Below are positions 47,362 through 56,267 of a stretch of DNA of 64,000 nucleotides, in pieces (position 1 is the first letter of the stretch; every line of letters begins with the position of its first letter). The position numbers were made by a program, and so were the translations under genes. The DNA is from Lacunisphaera limnophila (GTDB lineage Bacteria > Verrucomicrobiota > Verrucomicrobiia > Opitutales > Opitutaceae). The stretch is taken from positions 2,991,501-3,055,500 of the forward strand of contig NZ_CP016094.1 in the NCBI RefSeq assembly GCF_001746835.1, in the 5' to 3' direction. Below the pieces are notes generated by a model. It was not told where the DNA came from. It did not search any database and was given only the letters and a program-made list of their open reading frames with translations.

Positions 47362-47874
47362 TCAGGGCAGAAGTTGGAGGCTTTCGAGTGGGAGGCGCAC
47401 CAGCAGGCCTTGCTGGAGCACGTCCACTGACACGACGATTCCCTGCGGGTTCGCCGGGTCGTCGACGTAGCCCTCCAGGCCGTGGAGCGGGCCGCCGACG
47501 ACCTTGACGTGGGTGCCCTTCCGCATGAGCGGGTGGACGGCGGCCTCGAGGCCGGAGGCGCAGATGAGCTTCACATCCTCCAGCTGGCGGAGAAAGCTGG
47601 CCTCGTTCTCGACCAGCATGGCGCGGACGAGCAGGTCCTGCTGGTAGATGCGGGCCTTCCGCTCCGGTTCGATGCGGGTGAAGACGTAGCCGGCAAAGAG
47701 GGGCTTGGTGAAGGTCTTTTTCTGCGTGCCGTAGCGCCGCACGCTCTTGATCAACGGCAGGTAGTGGGCGAAACCCTCCCGGCCCATGGCGTCGTCAAAT
47801 TTCTTTTCGCAGCGGGGCTTGGTGTGGCAGACGAACCAGCGCGGTTCGGCGAAGTCGGGCAGATACTGTCCCAT
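47362..47874 (-). CDS. NusG/RfaH-like transcription antitermination factor
   Basis: The 170-residue protein has the NGN domain pattern (PRWFVCHTKPRCEKKFDDAM, then LPLIKSVRRYGTQKKTFTKP with LFAGYVF) and a C-terminal KOW segment (GTHVKVVGGPLHGLEGYVDD). This resembles RfaH/UpxY-type specialised NusG paralogues rather than the housekeeping NusG: no secE or rpl neighbours are present. Such factors help RNA polymerase through long envelope operons. It sits between aroQ (4 nt) and the barrel gene (3 nt). Confidence 0.85.
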   Translation of the reverse strand: MGQYLPDFAEPRWFVCHTKPRCEKKFDDAMGREGFAHYLPLIKSVRRYGTQKKTFTKPLFAGYVFTRIEPERKARIYQQDLLVRAMLVENEASFLRQLEDVKLICASGLEAAVHPLMRKGTHVKVVGGPLHGLEGYVDDPANPQGIVVSVDVLQQGLLVRLPLESLQLLP

Positions 47875-47878
47875 GGCC

Positions 47879-48313
47879 TCAGAGCGCCGCCAGCCGCCGC
47901 AGGGCCTCGAGGTAACCGGGGAAGCCCTGGCCGCTGACCATGCCGACACAGGCGGCCGCGGTCATCGAGTGGCGGCGGAATTTTTCGCGTTTCTTGATGT
48001 CCGAAATATGCACCTCGATGGCCGGGAGCGGGGCGACGCTCTTCAGGGCGTCGTGGAGGGCGATGCTGGTATGGGAGTAGGCGCCGAAGTTGACGAGGTA
48101 ACCGTTGATGCCGGCGTCCGCCAGGGCGTGGATGCGGTCGATGAGGGCGCCCTCGTGGTTGGACTGGAAGAAGGTGACGCCGACGCCGAGCACCCGGGCC
48201 TCGGTGCGGATGAGTTTCTCCAGGTCCTTGAGGGTGGCCGTGCCGTAGACCGCCGGCTCGCGGCGGCCGAGGCGGTTGAGGTTGGGGCCGTGGAGAATGG
48301 CGAATTTTTTCAT
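47879..48313 (-). CDS. aroQ: Type II 3-dehydroquinate dehydratase
   Basis: The 144-residue protein carries LHGPNLNRLGRREPAVYG at the start (the active-site loop RREPxxYG), FQSNHEGALIDRI, and IEVHISDIKKREKFRRHS. It dehydrates 3-dehydroquinate in the shikimate pathway. One oddity: the highly conserved NPGAYTHTS segment reads NFGAYSHTS here, with Phe instead of Pro. The remaining catalytic residues (Tyr, Asn, His, Arg) are present. It is second in the minus operon after nif3. Confidence 0.93.
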   Translation of the reverse strand: MKKFAILHGPNLNRLGRREPAVYGTATLKDLEKLIRTEARVLGVGVTFFQSNHEGALIDRIHALADAGINGYLVNFGAYSHTSIALHDALKSVAPLPAIEVHISDIKKREKFRRHSMTAAACVGMVSGQGFPGYLEALRRLAAL

Positions 48314-48401
48314 GAGGACGCGCGCACAGGAGGAAACGGAGGGAAGAGAGAAAAAGGGGGCGGAGGCAAGACTGGGTTGCCTGGGTTGTCCGCGGGTGAA
48401 A

Positions 48402-49154
48402 TCAAAGCGGGTTGTCGGTCTCGATGAATTCCCAGGGGAGGCGGAATTTTTTGGCGAGCTCGGCGGCGAGGGCCTTCACGCCATGGGTCTCGGTGGCGTA
48501 GTGGCCGCAGCAGATGAGGTTGAGTTTGTGTTCCTGGGCGTAGTTGAACCACTCCTCGCGGAGCTCGCCGGTGATGAGCGTGTCGACCCCGGCGGCGACG
48601 AGGTGGGGCACGGCGCCGTTGCCGGAGCCGCTGCAGAAGGCGACGAGCTTCGGGGTGGGGGAGCCGCACTCGATGGAGACGACGCGCGGGTAGAGTTCCT
48701 CGAGCCGGGCGCAGAGCTGGGCGCGCTTGAACCGGTTGGGGGCGATCCAGCCGATGAGCTCGTTCTCGTGGGGGAGGAACTGGCGGCGGGGCTTCAGACC
48801 GAGCTGGCGGGCCATGAGCACGTTGTTGCCGAGATCCTCGTGGGCATCGAGGGGCAGGTGGCTGGAGTAGACCGCGCAGTTGCCGCGGACCAGGGCGGAG
48901 TACCGGCCATAGACACCCCCGGTGAGGGGCTGGACGCCGCCCCAGAAGAGGCCGTGGTGGACGATGAGAAAATCCACGCCACGCGCGACGGCCTGCTCGA
49001 AGGGCACGAGGCCGGCGTCGACGGCGGCGCCGATGCGGGTGACCCGGCCGTCGTTGGCGACCTGCAGGCCGTTGTGCGCGCCGGGGAAGTCCTTGAACGA
49101 AGGACGCCGGGTGCGTTTGTCGCAGTATTCGACCAGTTGGGAGAGCGAAGCCAT
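48402..49154 (-). CDS. Nif3-like dinuclear metal-centre protein
   Basis: The 250-residue protein matches the NIF3/YbgI family: NGLQVANDGRVTRIGAAVDA, VDFLIVHHGLFWGG with the metal-ligand His pair, AVYSSHLPLDAHEDLGNNVL, and GELREEWFNYAQEHKLNLIC then CGHYATETHGVKAL, which supplies further His and Glu ligands. Family members bind two metal ions and may act as hydrolases (the GTP cyclohydrolase label is not well supported). It heads the minus operon with aroQ. Confidence 0.9.
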   Translation of the reverse strand: MASLSQLVEYCDKRTRRPSFKDFPGAHNGLQVANDGRVTRIGAAVDAGLVPFEQAVARGVDFLIVHHGLFWGGVQPLTGGVYGRYSALVRGNCAVYSSHLPLDAHEDLGNNVLMARQLGLKPRRQFLPHENELIGWIAPNRFKRAQLCARLEELYPRVVSIECGSPTPKLVAFCSGSGNGAVPHLVAAGVDTLITGELREEWFNYAQEHKLNLICCGHYATETHGVKALAAELAKKFRLPWEFIETDNPL

Positions 49155-49270
49155 GGCGGCAGGCTGGGGGAGGGCGCCGGTGCGTGCAAGCGGGCTGTTG
49201 GGGCGGGGCGGAAGCGGGGCGGTGAAGAAGGGTTGCCAGTGAGGGGGCGGCGGCCAACTTGGGTCTGATC

Positions 49271-49753
49271 ATGGCCAAGAAAGCTTCGCCCCCCAGCCCC
49301 ATCGACCTCATCGCCCAGGCCACCGAGTCCTTCCCGCACCGGCCGAGTTGGGACGAGTATTTCATGGCCACGGCCAAGCTGATCGCCTCGCGTTCCAACT
49401 GCGAACGGCTGAACGTCGGCTGCGTGATTGTCTCGTCGGGCCAGCGCAAGAACCGCCTGATCGCGGCCGGCTACAACGGCTGGCTGCCGGGCACGCCGCA
49501 CGCTTCGCGCATGCGGGACGGGCATGAGCAGGCGACGGTTCACGCCGAGCAGAACGCCATCGCCGACGCCGCCCGGCGCGGCTCGAGCGTCGACGGGTGC
49601 ACGGCGTACGTGACCCATTACCCGTGCATCAATTGCGCCAAGATCCTCGCGGCCTCCGGCATCGCCGAGATCAAGTACCACGACGACTACCACAACGACC
49701 CGCTGGTCCAGCCGATCCTGCGGGAGGCCGGCGTGAAGGTCATCAAGCTGTGA
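49271..49753 (+). CDS. Deoxycytidylate (dCMP) deaminase-like protein
   Basis: The 160-residue zinc deaminase starts at the ATG at 49271. SWDEYFMATAKLIASRSNCE is followed by RLNVGCVIVS, RLIAAGYNGWLPGTPHAS, then TVHAEQNAIADAARRG (HAE motif, zinc ligand and general acid/base) and THYPCINCAKIL (PCxxC zinc ligands). Deamination of dCMP feeds dUMP for thymidylate synthesis. A TTG four codons upstream is an alternative start. Confidence 0.9.
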   Translation: MAKKASPPSPIDLIAQATESFPHRPSWDEYFMATAKLIASRSNCERLNVGCVIVSSGQRKNRLIAAGYNGWLPGTPHASRMRDGHEQATVHAEQNAIADAARRGSSVDGCTAYVTHYPCINCAKILAASGIAEIKYHDDYHNDPLVQPILREAGVKVIKL

Positions 49754-49769
49754 CGGGCTGCGGATCGCG

Positions 49770-50333
49770 ATGAAGGAACGCCGCCATGCCGGGAAAACCC
49801 AGAGCCTCGCGGGGCAGATGCTGCTCGCGCATCCGGGGCTGGAGGACCCGAATTTCCGGCGTACGGTCGTGCTGCTCTCCGGGCATGACGAAGCCGGGGC
49901 CATGGGCGTGGTGCTGAACCGGCCGATGGGCAAGCAGCTGGGCGAGGTGAACGCGGAGTTCGCCCACAGTCCGCTGGCCGGGGTACCGCTGTATGCCGGG
50001 GGACCGGTGGATCCGCAGAGCCTGATTCTCGTGAGCTGGCAATGGATCGTGGCCGACCAGGCCTTTCAGCTGACCTTTGGCATCGAGGTGGAGCAGGCGC
50101 ACGAATTGATCGGCCGGCCGGGACTCACCATGCGGGCCTTCATCGGTTATGCCGGTTGGAGCAAAGGCCAGTTGGAAAACGAATTGCAGCACGATACTTG
50201 GGTCACGACCCCGGTGGAGGGCGACTGGTTGTTGAAGCATGACGGGGTGCCGCTGTGGCGGGGGCTGATCAGCCATCTGGACCCGGATCTCAAGCTGATG
50301 GCCGACGCACCGGATGACCCGTCCGTAAATTAG
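49770..50333 (+). CDS. YqgE/AlgH family protein
   Basis: The 187-residue protein has the UPF0301 pattern: [20 protein letters not shown], then [20 protein letters not shown] and [43 protein letters not shown] and [12 protein letters not shown]. Its biochemical role is not settled. AlgH was linked to alginate regulation in Pseudomonas. It follows the dCMP deaminase gene by 16 nt, so they probably share a transcript. Confidence 0.92.
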   Translation: MKERRHAGKTQSLAGQMLLAHPGLEDPNFRRTVVLLSGHDEAGAMGVVLNRPMGKQLGEVNAEFAHSPLAGVPLYAGGPVDPQSLILVSWQWIVADQAFQLTFGIEVEQAHELIGRPGLTMRAFIGYAGWSKGQLENELQHDTWVTTPVEGDWLLKHDGVPLWRGLISHLDPDLKLMADAPDDPSVN

Positions 50334-50442
50334 GGGCATCAGCGGGTTAGGCGTGACCGCGACTGCGGGCGGGAGCCACTTGCGAGGGAAAAAATATTTT
50401 CCTTTGACACGGCTTCGCGGGCCCCCCTTCTTCTGTTCCTTT

Positions 50443-50568
50443 ATGAAAGTTGTTTCCTCCATCAAATCCGCCAAGCTACGTCACCCGGCCTGCCAGGTTG
50501 TCCGTCGCAAGGGTAAGATTTACGTCATCAACAAGGTCGAGCCGCGTTACAAGGCGCGCCAAGGCTGA
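50443..50568 (+). CDS. rpmJ: Ribosomal protein bL36
   Basis: The 41-residue, very basic protein from the ATG at 50443 reads [20 protein letters not shown] then [20 protein letters not shown], the L36 pattern in the longer form without the full zinc-binding Cys set (only one Cys). It is followed 19 nt later by rpmE, a pairing common for the zinc-independent paralogues made under zinc limitation. CTTCTTCTGTTCCTTT precedes the ATG. Confidence 0.88.
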   Translation: MKVVSSIKSAKLRHPACQVVRRKGKIYVINKVEPRYKARQG

Positions 50569-50587
50569 TTAACCTCCCCCTTTTACC

Positions 50588-50842
50588 GTGAAGACCGAAG
50601 GCCATCCCGCTCTCAACAACGTCTGTTTCCTCGACATCGGAACCGGCAAGAAATTCCTGACCAAGTCGACGATGAAGTCCGCCCGGACCGAGAAGATCGA
50701 CGGCCAGGACTACTTCGTCGTCGTGCGCGACGTGACCATGGATTCGCATCCCGCCTACACCGGCGAGAAGCGCCTCGTGGACACGGCCGGCCGCGTCGAG
50801 AAGTTCACCACGAAGTTCAAGCGCGCCACCAAGGTCAAGTAA
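50588..50842 (+). CDS. rpmE: Ribosomal protein bL31 type B
   Basis: The 84-residue protein starts at a GTG. KTEGHPALNNVCFLDIGTGK, then KFLTKSTMKS, MDSHPAYTGEKRLVDTAGRV with EKF are L31 features. The CxxC zinc motif of type A is absent, marking the type B form. Together with rpmJ this gives a candidate zinc-independent ribosomal pair. A terminator follows at 50867. Confidence 0.92.
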   Translation: MKTEGHPALNNVCFLDIGTGKKFLTKSTMKSARTEKIDGQDYFVVVRDVTMDSHPAYTGEKRLVDTAGRVEKFTTKFKRATKVK

Positions 50843-50866
50843 GGCGCCGGCCGACTTGTCCCCCGA

Positions 50867-50893
50867 AGCCCTCCCGTTGCGGAGGGCTTTTTT
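50867..50893 (+). terminator. Rho-independent terminator after rpmE
   Basis: AGCCCTCC pairs with GGAGGGCT across a CGTTGC loop and runs into TTTTT. It is 25 nt past the rpmE stop. Confidence 0.85.
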
Positions 50894-50919
50894 GTTTTCC
50901 GGCCCGGCCGGAAAACAAT

Positions 50920-50947
50920 CGCGCCATAGCCCGGAGGGCGAAGGCGG
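50920..50947. repeat. GACCCGCC…GGCAAG dispersed repeat, inverted and partial
   Basis: CGCGCCATAGCCC then GGGCGAAGGCGGAT, the reverse complement of the family core. It lies just downstream of the rpmE terminator. The next 260 bp up to the phosphatase gene also include CTTCACTTCGCTCAGGATGA at about 51118. Confidence 0.5.
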
Positions 50948-51210
50948 ATGATGGCGTGGGGCAAGACCGGGCGTCGCACTGGATCAAGCCCGCGCGGAGC
51001 GCAGGCTCCCCCTTTCTGCCGGATGACCCGGGAACGGGTCGGGTTGGCGCCACGAACGTCACGGGTTGCTTGGGGCGTGAGCAAGCTCACCGCCCACCGC
51101 CGAACCACTCGGATCCTTCACTTCGCTCAGGATGACAGGTTCCGGTGGTCCGGCTCCTCGGTGGGTATCCGAGTCATCCCGGGCTAAAAAGCCTTTCCTC
51201 CGGCGCAGCG

Positions 51211-51876
51211 GTGTGTTCCGTGTGTGCCGTGGCCCAACCCTGCAAACTCCTCTGTCTCGACTGCGATTCTACGCTCAGCGCCATTGAGGGCGTGGATGAG
51301 TTGGCTCGGCTGCGCGGGCCCGCCGTGTTGGCGGAGGTCGCGGCGATGACCAATGACGCGATGGACGGGAAGATCCCGTTGGAATCGGTGTTCGCCCGCC
51401 GGCTCGAGATCATCCGTCCCGGCCGGGCCGAGGCCGAGGCGATCGGGCAGCTTTACATCAAGGATATCGAGCCGACCGCGGTGGCGACCCTCGCCGCGCT
51501 GCGGGCCGCGGGCTGGACCCCGGTGATCGTCAGTGCGGGCTACACGCAGGTCATCGAGCCGCTGGCCCGGCTGTTGGGCATCACGCGGATCGAGGCCGTG
51601 CGGCTGGAATTTGATGCGGCGGGGAACTACACCGGTTTTGACGCCGGACATCCCGCCACGCGCAAGGGGGGGAAGCCCGAGATCGTCCGCGCCCTGAAGG
51701 CTGAGTTCCGCCCGGTCCGCGCTGTCGCCGTGGGGGACGGGGTGAGCGACCTGGAGACGCGTGATGAGGTTGACCTGTTCGTGGGATTTGGTCGCTATGC
51801 GGAGCGCGCCAAGGTGAAGGCCGGGGCGCACGCCTACATCAAGTCCCTGGCCGAGCTCACCACGCTGCTCGCCTAA
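51211..51876 (+). CDS. Phosphoserine phosphatase-like HAD-IB protein
   Basis: The product from the GTG at 51211 has about 221 residues; GTG at 51220 or 51229 are equally possible, and the frame upstream overlaps repeat DNA. CLDCDSTLSAIEGVDELARL carries the HAD nucleophile in DCDST. VIVSAGYTQVIEPLARLLGI provides motif II, and RKGGKPEIV with VGDGVSDLETRDEVDLFVGF motifs III and IV. This fits SerB, the last step of serine synthesis, although HAD-IB relatives with other substrates exist. Confidence 0.82.
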   Translation: MCSVCAVAQPCKLLCLDCDSTLSAIEGVDELARLRGPAVLAEVAAMTNDAMDGKIPLESVFARRLEIIRPGRAEAEAIGQLYIKDIEPTAVATLAALRAAGWTPVIVSAGYTQVIEPLARLLGITRIEAVRLEFDAAGNYTGFDAGHPATRKGGKPEIVRALKAEFRPVRAVAVGDGVSDLETRDEVDLFVGFGRYAERAKVKAGAHAYIKSLAELTTLLA

Positions 51877-51903
51877 CCAACCCGGGCCGAGGCCCCTGCA
51901 CCC

Positions 51904-53400
51904 ATGAAGCCACGCACCTCCCTGCTGATCAGCATCCTGCTCCTGACGCCAGTTTTCGGGTTCGCGGCCACCGCTGCGCCGGCCGAGCCGTTTCCCCGCG
52001 ACCTCGCCAGCTACGCCGAGCCCGAGGGGATGGGCGTGCTGGAGGTGATCCGGGCCCGGGCCGCGGCCGAGCCCTTCAACGTCGTGGCGACGGTGATCTT
52101 CGTGCTGGCCGTGCTGCATACCTTTGCCACGGCCAAGATCCGGCACTGGGCGCATGTGGTCGAGGAGCGCCACCACGCGATGCTCAAACGGCGCAACCGG
52201 CCGCAGGACATCGACGGCGACGGCCAGCCCGACGAGGTGAGTTTCCTCGGGCAGATCCTGCATTTCTTCGGGGAGGTGGAGGCGGTGTTTGGCATTTGGG
52301 TACTCGTGCTGGGCGGGGCGATCATCGCCATGAAAGGCATGGACACGGCGGTGTTTTACCTGGCGGAGACGGTCAATTTCACGGAGCCGATGTTTGTGGT
52401 CGTGATCATGGCGCTGGCGTCGACCCGGCCGGTCATGCGGCTGGCGGAGCAGAGCCTGCGGCTGGTGGCCTCGCTGGGCCGCGGCCGGCCGGTGGCCTGG
52501 TGGTTTTCGATCCTGACGGTCGCCCCCCTGCTCGGTTCGTTCATCACGGAGCCGGCGGCGATGACGATCTCCGCCCTGCTGCTCGGCAAGCAGTTCTACG
52601 ACCTGAAGCCGTCGGTGAAGCTGATGTATGCGACCCTGGGCCTGCTCTTCGTGAATATTTCCATCGGCGGCACGCTCACGCACTTCGCGGCGCCCCCCGT
52701 GCTGATGGTCGCGGCGGCGTGGGGCTGGGACTTCACGTACATGATCACGAATTTCGGCTGGCACGCGGTCAGCGGCATCGTGATCTCGAACGTGGTGTAT
52801 TTCCTCATCTTCCGGAAGGAGCTGCTCGCGCTGAAACCGGCGGACCGGTCCGGCGAGCGGGTGGAGGAGCCCGTCCCGGCCTGGGTCACGGGCGTGCACC
52901 TGCTGTTCCTGGGCTTCACGGTCTGGGCGGCCCATCATCCGGTGTTGTTCGTGGGTGGCTTCCTGTTCTTCCTGGCCTTTGCCCAGGCGACGGCGCACCA
53001 CCAGAGCAAGGTGGAGTTGCGCGGCCCCATGCTGGTTGGCTTTTTCCTCGGGGGTCTGGTGATCCACGGCGGCCTGCAAGGGTGGTGGATTGAGCCGGTG
53101 CTGGGCAGCCTGGGGGAGGTCCCGCTGTTCGCCGGGGCGACGATTCTCACGGCCTTCAATGACAATGCCCTTATCACCTACCTGGCGACCCTGGTGCCGG
53201 GCTTCAGCGAGGAGTTGAAGTATGCGGTCGTGGCCGGGGCCGTGACGGGCGGCGGCCTGACGGTGATCGCCAATGCCCCGAATCCCGCCGGCCAGTCCAT
53301 CCTGCAGCGGTATTTCCCGGGCGGCGTGTCGCCATTCGGCCTGCTGTTGGGCGCCATGGTGCCGACTGCTATCGTGGCATTCTCCTTTATGGTGCTTTGA
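51904..53400 (+). CDS. Putative sodium/proton antiporter (large type)
   Basis: The 498-residue protein has a cleavable-looking leader (LLISILLLTPVFGFAATAAP) and about 11 membrane segments. FTEPMFVVVIMALASTRPVM, PLLGSFITEPAAMTISALLL, FVNISIGGTLTHFAAPPVLM and LTAFNDNALITYLATLV resemble the Na_H_antiport_2-like group annotated as putative Na+/H+ antiporter. Its stop is 20 nt before the start of a second antiporter gene, so the two are probably co-expressed. Confidence 0.8.
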   Translation: MKPRTSLLISILLLTPVFGFAATAAPAEPFPRDLASYAEPEGMGVLEVIRARAAAEPFNVVATVIFVLAVLHTFATAKIRHWAHVVEERHHAMLKRRNRPQDIDGDGQPDEVSFLGQILHFFGEVEAVFGIWVLVLGGAIIAMKGMDTAVFYLAETVNFTEPMFVVVIMALASTRPVMRLAEQSLRLVASLGRGRPVAWWFSILTVAPLLGSFITEPAAMTISALLLGKQFYDLKPSVKLMYATLGLLFVNISIGGTLTHFAAPPVLMVAAAWGWDFTYMITNFGWHAVSGIVISNVVYFLIFRKELLALKPADRSGERVEEPVPAWVTGVHLLFLGFTVWAAHHPVLFVGGFLFFLAFAQATAHHQSKVELRGPMLVGFFLGGLVIHGGLQGWWIEPVLGSLGEVPLFAGATILTAFNDNALITYLATLVPGFSEELKYAVVAGAVTGGGLTVIANAPNPAGQSILQRYFPGGVSPFGLLLGAMVPTAIVAFSFMVL

Positions 53401-53420
53401 GCGGCCGGCATGGCTCCTGC

Positions 53421-54731
53421 ATGCTCCCGCCCATGTCCATTATGCTGCCGGTCGCGTCTGGGAGTCCGACGGAGATCCCGCCGGCCCTGATCATTCCCTT
53501 TGGCCTGCTGTTGTTGCTCATCGCGGTGATGCCGCTGAGCCCGGCCCGCGTGAAGCACTTCTGGGAGCATTATTACCCGTTTGTCGCGCTGGGCCTGGGC
53601 CTGGTGGTCGGCGCCTATTACCTGCTACAGGTGCCGGCGGGCGGGACCACGATCCTGCATACGGTGCAGGAGTATTTCTCATTCATCTGCCTGATCGGTT
53701 CGCTGTTCGTCGTGGCCGGGGGCATCCACCTGAAGGTGCGGGGGTCGGCCTCGCCGGTGGAGAACGTGGTGTTCCTGACCGTGGGGGCGCTGGCGACCAA
53801 CCTCATCGGGACCACTGGGGCCTCGATGCTGCTGATCCGGCCTTGGATCCGGATGAACCAGCCGCGGATCACGGCGTACCACATCGTCTTTTTCATCTTC
53901 ATCATCGCCAACTGCGGCGGCGCGTTGACGCCGATTGGGGATCCGCCGCTGTTCCTTGGTTACCTGCGCGGGGTGCCATTTTTCTGGCTGGTGGAGCATG
54001 CGATGCTGCCCTGGCTGGGTTGTCTGGGCCTGTTGCTCGGGGTGTTTTACCTGATCGACCGGCGTAATTTCATCCGGCTGGACCCGGCACTCCGGGCCCG
54101 GGCGGAAGCGGCGGACACCTGGCGGTTTGAGGGCGGCGTGAACGTGCTCTTTTTGCTGGTGATCGTGGGTGCCGTGTTCCTGCCGTCCGTGCCGTTCCTG
54201 CGCGAGGGAGTGATGATCGCCGCCGCGGTGGCCTCGTACCGGTTGACGGCGGCGGGGGTGCACGGGAAGAACGAGTTCAGCTTCGGCCCGATCAAGGAGG
54301 TGGCGTGGCTCTTCATCGGCATCTTCCTGACGATGATGCCCGCGCTGGACTATCTCGGGCAGCACGGCCGGGAATTTGGCTTCGCGCATCCGCTCCAGTA
54401 TTTTTTCTCGACGGGCGCGCTGTCCGCCGTGCTCGACAACGCCCCGACCTACCTGAACTTCCTCAAGCTGGCCGAGGCGAGCCTGGTGGCTCCGGGGGCC
54501 GGCGTGGCCGCCTTGCTGGTGGAGGCCCCGCGCTTTGTGGTCGCGGTGAGCCTGGGCGCGGTGTTCTTCGGGGCCATGACCTACATCGGCAACGGCCCGA
54601 ATTTCATGGTCAAGAGCATCGCCGAGAGCGCGAACGTGAAGGTCCCGACCTTCTTCGGGTACGTGTTCAAGTACAGCCTGCCCGTGCTGCTGCCGATCCT
54701 GGCACTGGTGGGCTGGCTGTTTGTGCGCTGA
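53421..54731 (+). CDS. Sodium/proton antiporter, NhaD/CitMHS-like
   Basis: The 436-residue protein has about 11 membrane segments. NLIGTTGASMLLIRPWIRMN, FIIANCGGALTPIGDPPLFL, WLFIGIFLTMMPALDYLGQH and LSAVLDNAPTYLNFLKLAEA, then GAMTYIGNGPNFMVKSIAES are characteristic of the NhaD/IT superfamily with its ion-binding TPIGDP and DNAPT motifs. It exchanges Na+ or Li+ for protons in known relatives. The ATG at 53433 is an alternative start. A tandem arrangement of two different antiporters suggests pH or salt homeostasis. Confidence 0.86.
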   Translation: MLPPMSIMLPVASGSPTEIPPALIIPFGLLLLLIAVMPLSPARVKHFWEHYYPFVALGLGLVVGAYYLLQVPAGGTTILHTVQEYFSFICLIGSLFVVAGGIHLKVRGSASPVENVVFLTVGALATNLIGTTGASMLLIRPWIRMNQPRITAYHIVFFIFIIANCGGALTPIGDPPLFLGYLRGVPFFWLVEHAMLPWLGCLGLLLGVFYLIDRRNFIRLDPALRARAEAADTWRFEGGVNVLFLLVIVGAVFLPSVPFLREGVMIAAAVASYRLTAAGVHGKNEFSFGPIKEVAWLFIGIFLTMMPALDYLGQHGREFGFAHPLQYFFSTGALSAVLDNAPTYLNFLKLAEASLVAPGAGVAALLVEAPRFVVAVSLGAVFFGAMTYIGNGPNFMVKSIAESANVKVPTFFGYVFKYSLPVLLPILALVGWLFVR

Positions 54732-54794
54732 CGCGGACGCAGGCAGAGCGCGGCGCAAGCCAGGAGCGCGAGCGAGCTCGCTGGCCCACGGGGG

Positions 54795-56063
54795 TCAGGG
54801 GAACAGCCCGCGTTTTGCCTTGGCTTCGGCGACGCGGCTGATGCCGAGAACGAGGGCGGCGGTGCGGCGGCTGCAGCCGTACTTTTTCTTCGTCTCCTCG
54901 ACGGAGGCCTTCGCCTTGGCGAGCATGCGGTAGAGTTTGTCGAAGACCTCGTTTTTCGACCAGTAGTAGTTCTGCTGGTTCTGGAGCCATTCGAAGTAGG
55001 AGACGATGACGCCGCCCGAGTTGCAAAGGACGTCGGGGATGACCTCGATGTCGGCGCGCTCGGCGAGGATGGCGTCGGCCTTGTTGGTCACGGGGCCATT
55101 GGCGCCCTCGGCGAGGATGCGGCATTTCAGCTTCGCGGCGTTCTGGTCGGTGATGACGCGCTCGAGGGCGGCGGGGATCAGCACGGTGCAGGGTAGCTCG
55201 AGGAGCTGCTCGTTGGTGATAGGCTCGCCGCCGGGGAAGCCCTGGAGGGTCTTGTGCTCGGCGATCCAGGCCTGGGCGGCCTTGAGGTCGAGGCCCTTGG
55301 GGTTGTGGACGCCGCCGGTGTAGTCGGAGATCGCGATGATCTCCGCGCCCCAGTGGTAGAGCGCGTGGCCGGCCTCGCTGCCGACGTTGCCGAAGCCCTG
55401 GATGGCGACGGTGGTGTTCTCCGGCTCGATGCCGAGGTCCTGGAGGTAGGACTTGACGAACCAGGCCACGCCCTCGCCGGTGGCCTCGCGGCGGCCGAGG
55501 GAGCCGCCGAGGGCGATGGGTTTGCCGGTGATCACGCCGGGGTCGAAGTGGCCCTTGTGGTTGGAATAGGTGTCGACCATCCAGCCCATGACCTGCTCGT
55601 TGGTGCCGACATCCGGCGCAGGGATGTCGACGTTGGGCCCGATGAAGGGCAGGATTTCCTGCATGTAGCGGCGGGAGAGGCGCTCGAGCTCGTTGGCCGA
55701 GAGCAGGCGCGGGTCGACGACGACCCCGCCCTTGGCGCCGCCGTAGGGCAGGCCGGCGAGGGAGCATTTCCAGCTCATCCACATGGCGAGGGCGGCGACC
55801 TCGCCGAGCGAGACGTCATGGTGGAAGCGGATGCCGCCCTTGGCGGGGCCGGTGGAGAGGTTGTGCTGGACGCGGTAGCCCTCGAAGATCTCGATGCGGC
55901 CGTCGTCCATCCGGACGGGCATGGAGACGACGACGCAGCGGCGGGGGCGCTTGGTGCGTTCGCGGAGGCCCGCGTCGAGGCCGAGGATGTCGGCCGCGAG
56001 GTCAAATTGGGTGCAGGCCTGTTGGAAGACAGGCGACTGGTAGATCGTGTTGTTGAGTGCCAT
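54795..56063 (-). CDS. gdhA: Glu/Leu/Phe/Val dehydrogenase family protein, probably glutamate dehydrogenase
   Basis: The 422-residue protein shows GPAKGGIRFHHDVSLGEVAA then ALAMWMSWKCSLAGLPYGGA with KGG (the catalytic Lys region), IPAPDVGTNEQVMGWMVDTY, and the NAD-binding segment TVAIQGFGNVGSEAGHALYH. It interconverts glutamate and 2-oxoglutarate with NAD(P)H in known members. The N-terminal VSMPVRMDDGRIEIFEGYRV is typical of this class. Placement as glutamate-specific is by overall similarity from memory. It is convergent with the antiporter pair. Confidence 0.9.
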   Translation of the reverse strand: MALNNTIYQSPVFQQACTQFDLAADILGLDAGLRERTKRPRRCVVVSMPVRMDDGRIEIFEGYRVQHNLSTGPAKGGIRFHHDVSLGEVAALAMWMSWKCSLAGLPYGGAKGGVVVDPRLLSANELERLSRRYMQEILPFIGPNVDIPAPDVGTNEQVMGWMVDTYSNHKGHFDPGVITGKPIALGGSLGRREATGEGVAWFVKSYLQDLGIEPENTTVAIQGFGNVGSEAGHALYHWGAEIIAISDYTGGVHNPKGLDLKAAQAWIAEHKTLQGFPGGEPITNEQLLELPCTVLIPAALERVITDQNAAKLKCRILAEGANGPVTNKADAILAERADIEVIPDVLCNSGGVIVSYFEWLQNQQNYYWSKNEVFDKLYRMLAKAKASVEETKKKYGCSRRTAALVLGISRVAEAKAKRGLFP

Positions 56064-56267
56064 GGGGTAGGGGCCGGGGCCCGGTTTTTTGTTGGCCGCA
56101 GCATGGCAGGCGGCACGGGTTTAGCAATTGGCTTCCATTCCGGTCCGGTGGGACCGCCGGCGGCGGGAAATGACCGGGGGCGGCTGCTGACACAGGGTTG
56201 TCAGCGTGCTATGTTATTGTCCGTCGTCCCGTAAGTCCCTTTCAAGAGATCAGCCAACCGCCGGATC

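Noticed and set aside
47362-47874. Housekeeping nusG
   Set aside because: Neighbours are aroQ and a porin-like gene rather than secE and rplK, and the sequence looks like the RfaH/UpxY subgroup.
50404-50409. TTGACA -35 box upstream of rpmJ
   Set aside because: No -10-like hexamer at the proper distance; the following 20 bases are GC-rich.
51184-53079. Long open frame on the minus strand opposite the antiporter and phosphatase genes
   Set aside because: High GC makes long antisense frames common. The predicted text is rich in Arg, His, Gln and Gly without family motifs, while the plus strand encodes clear proteins.
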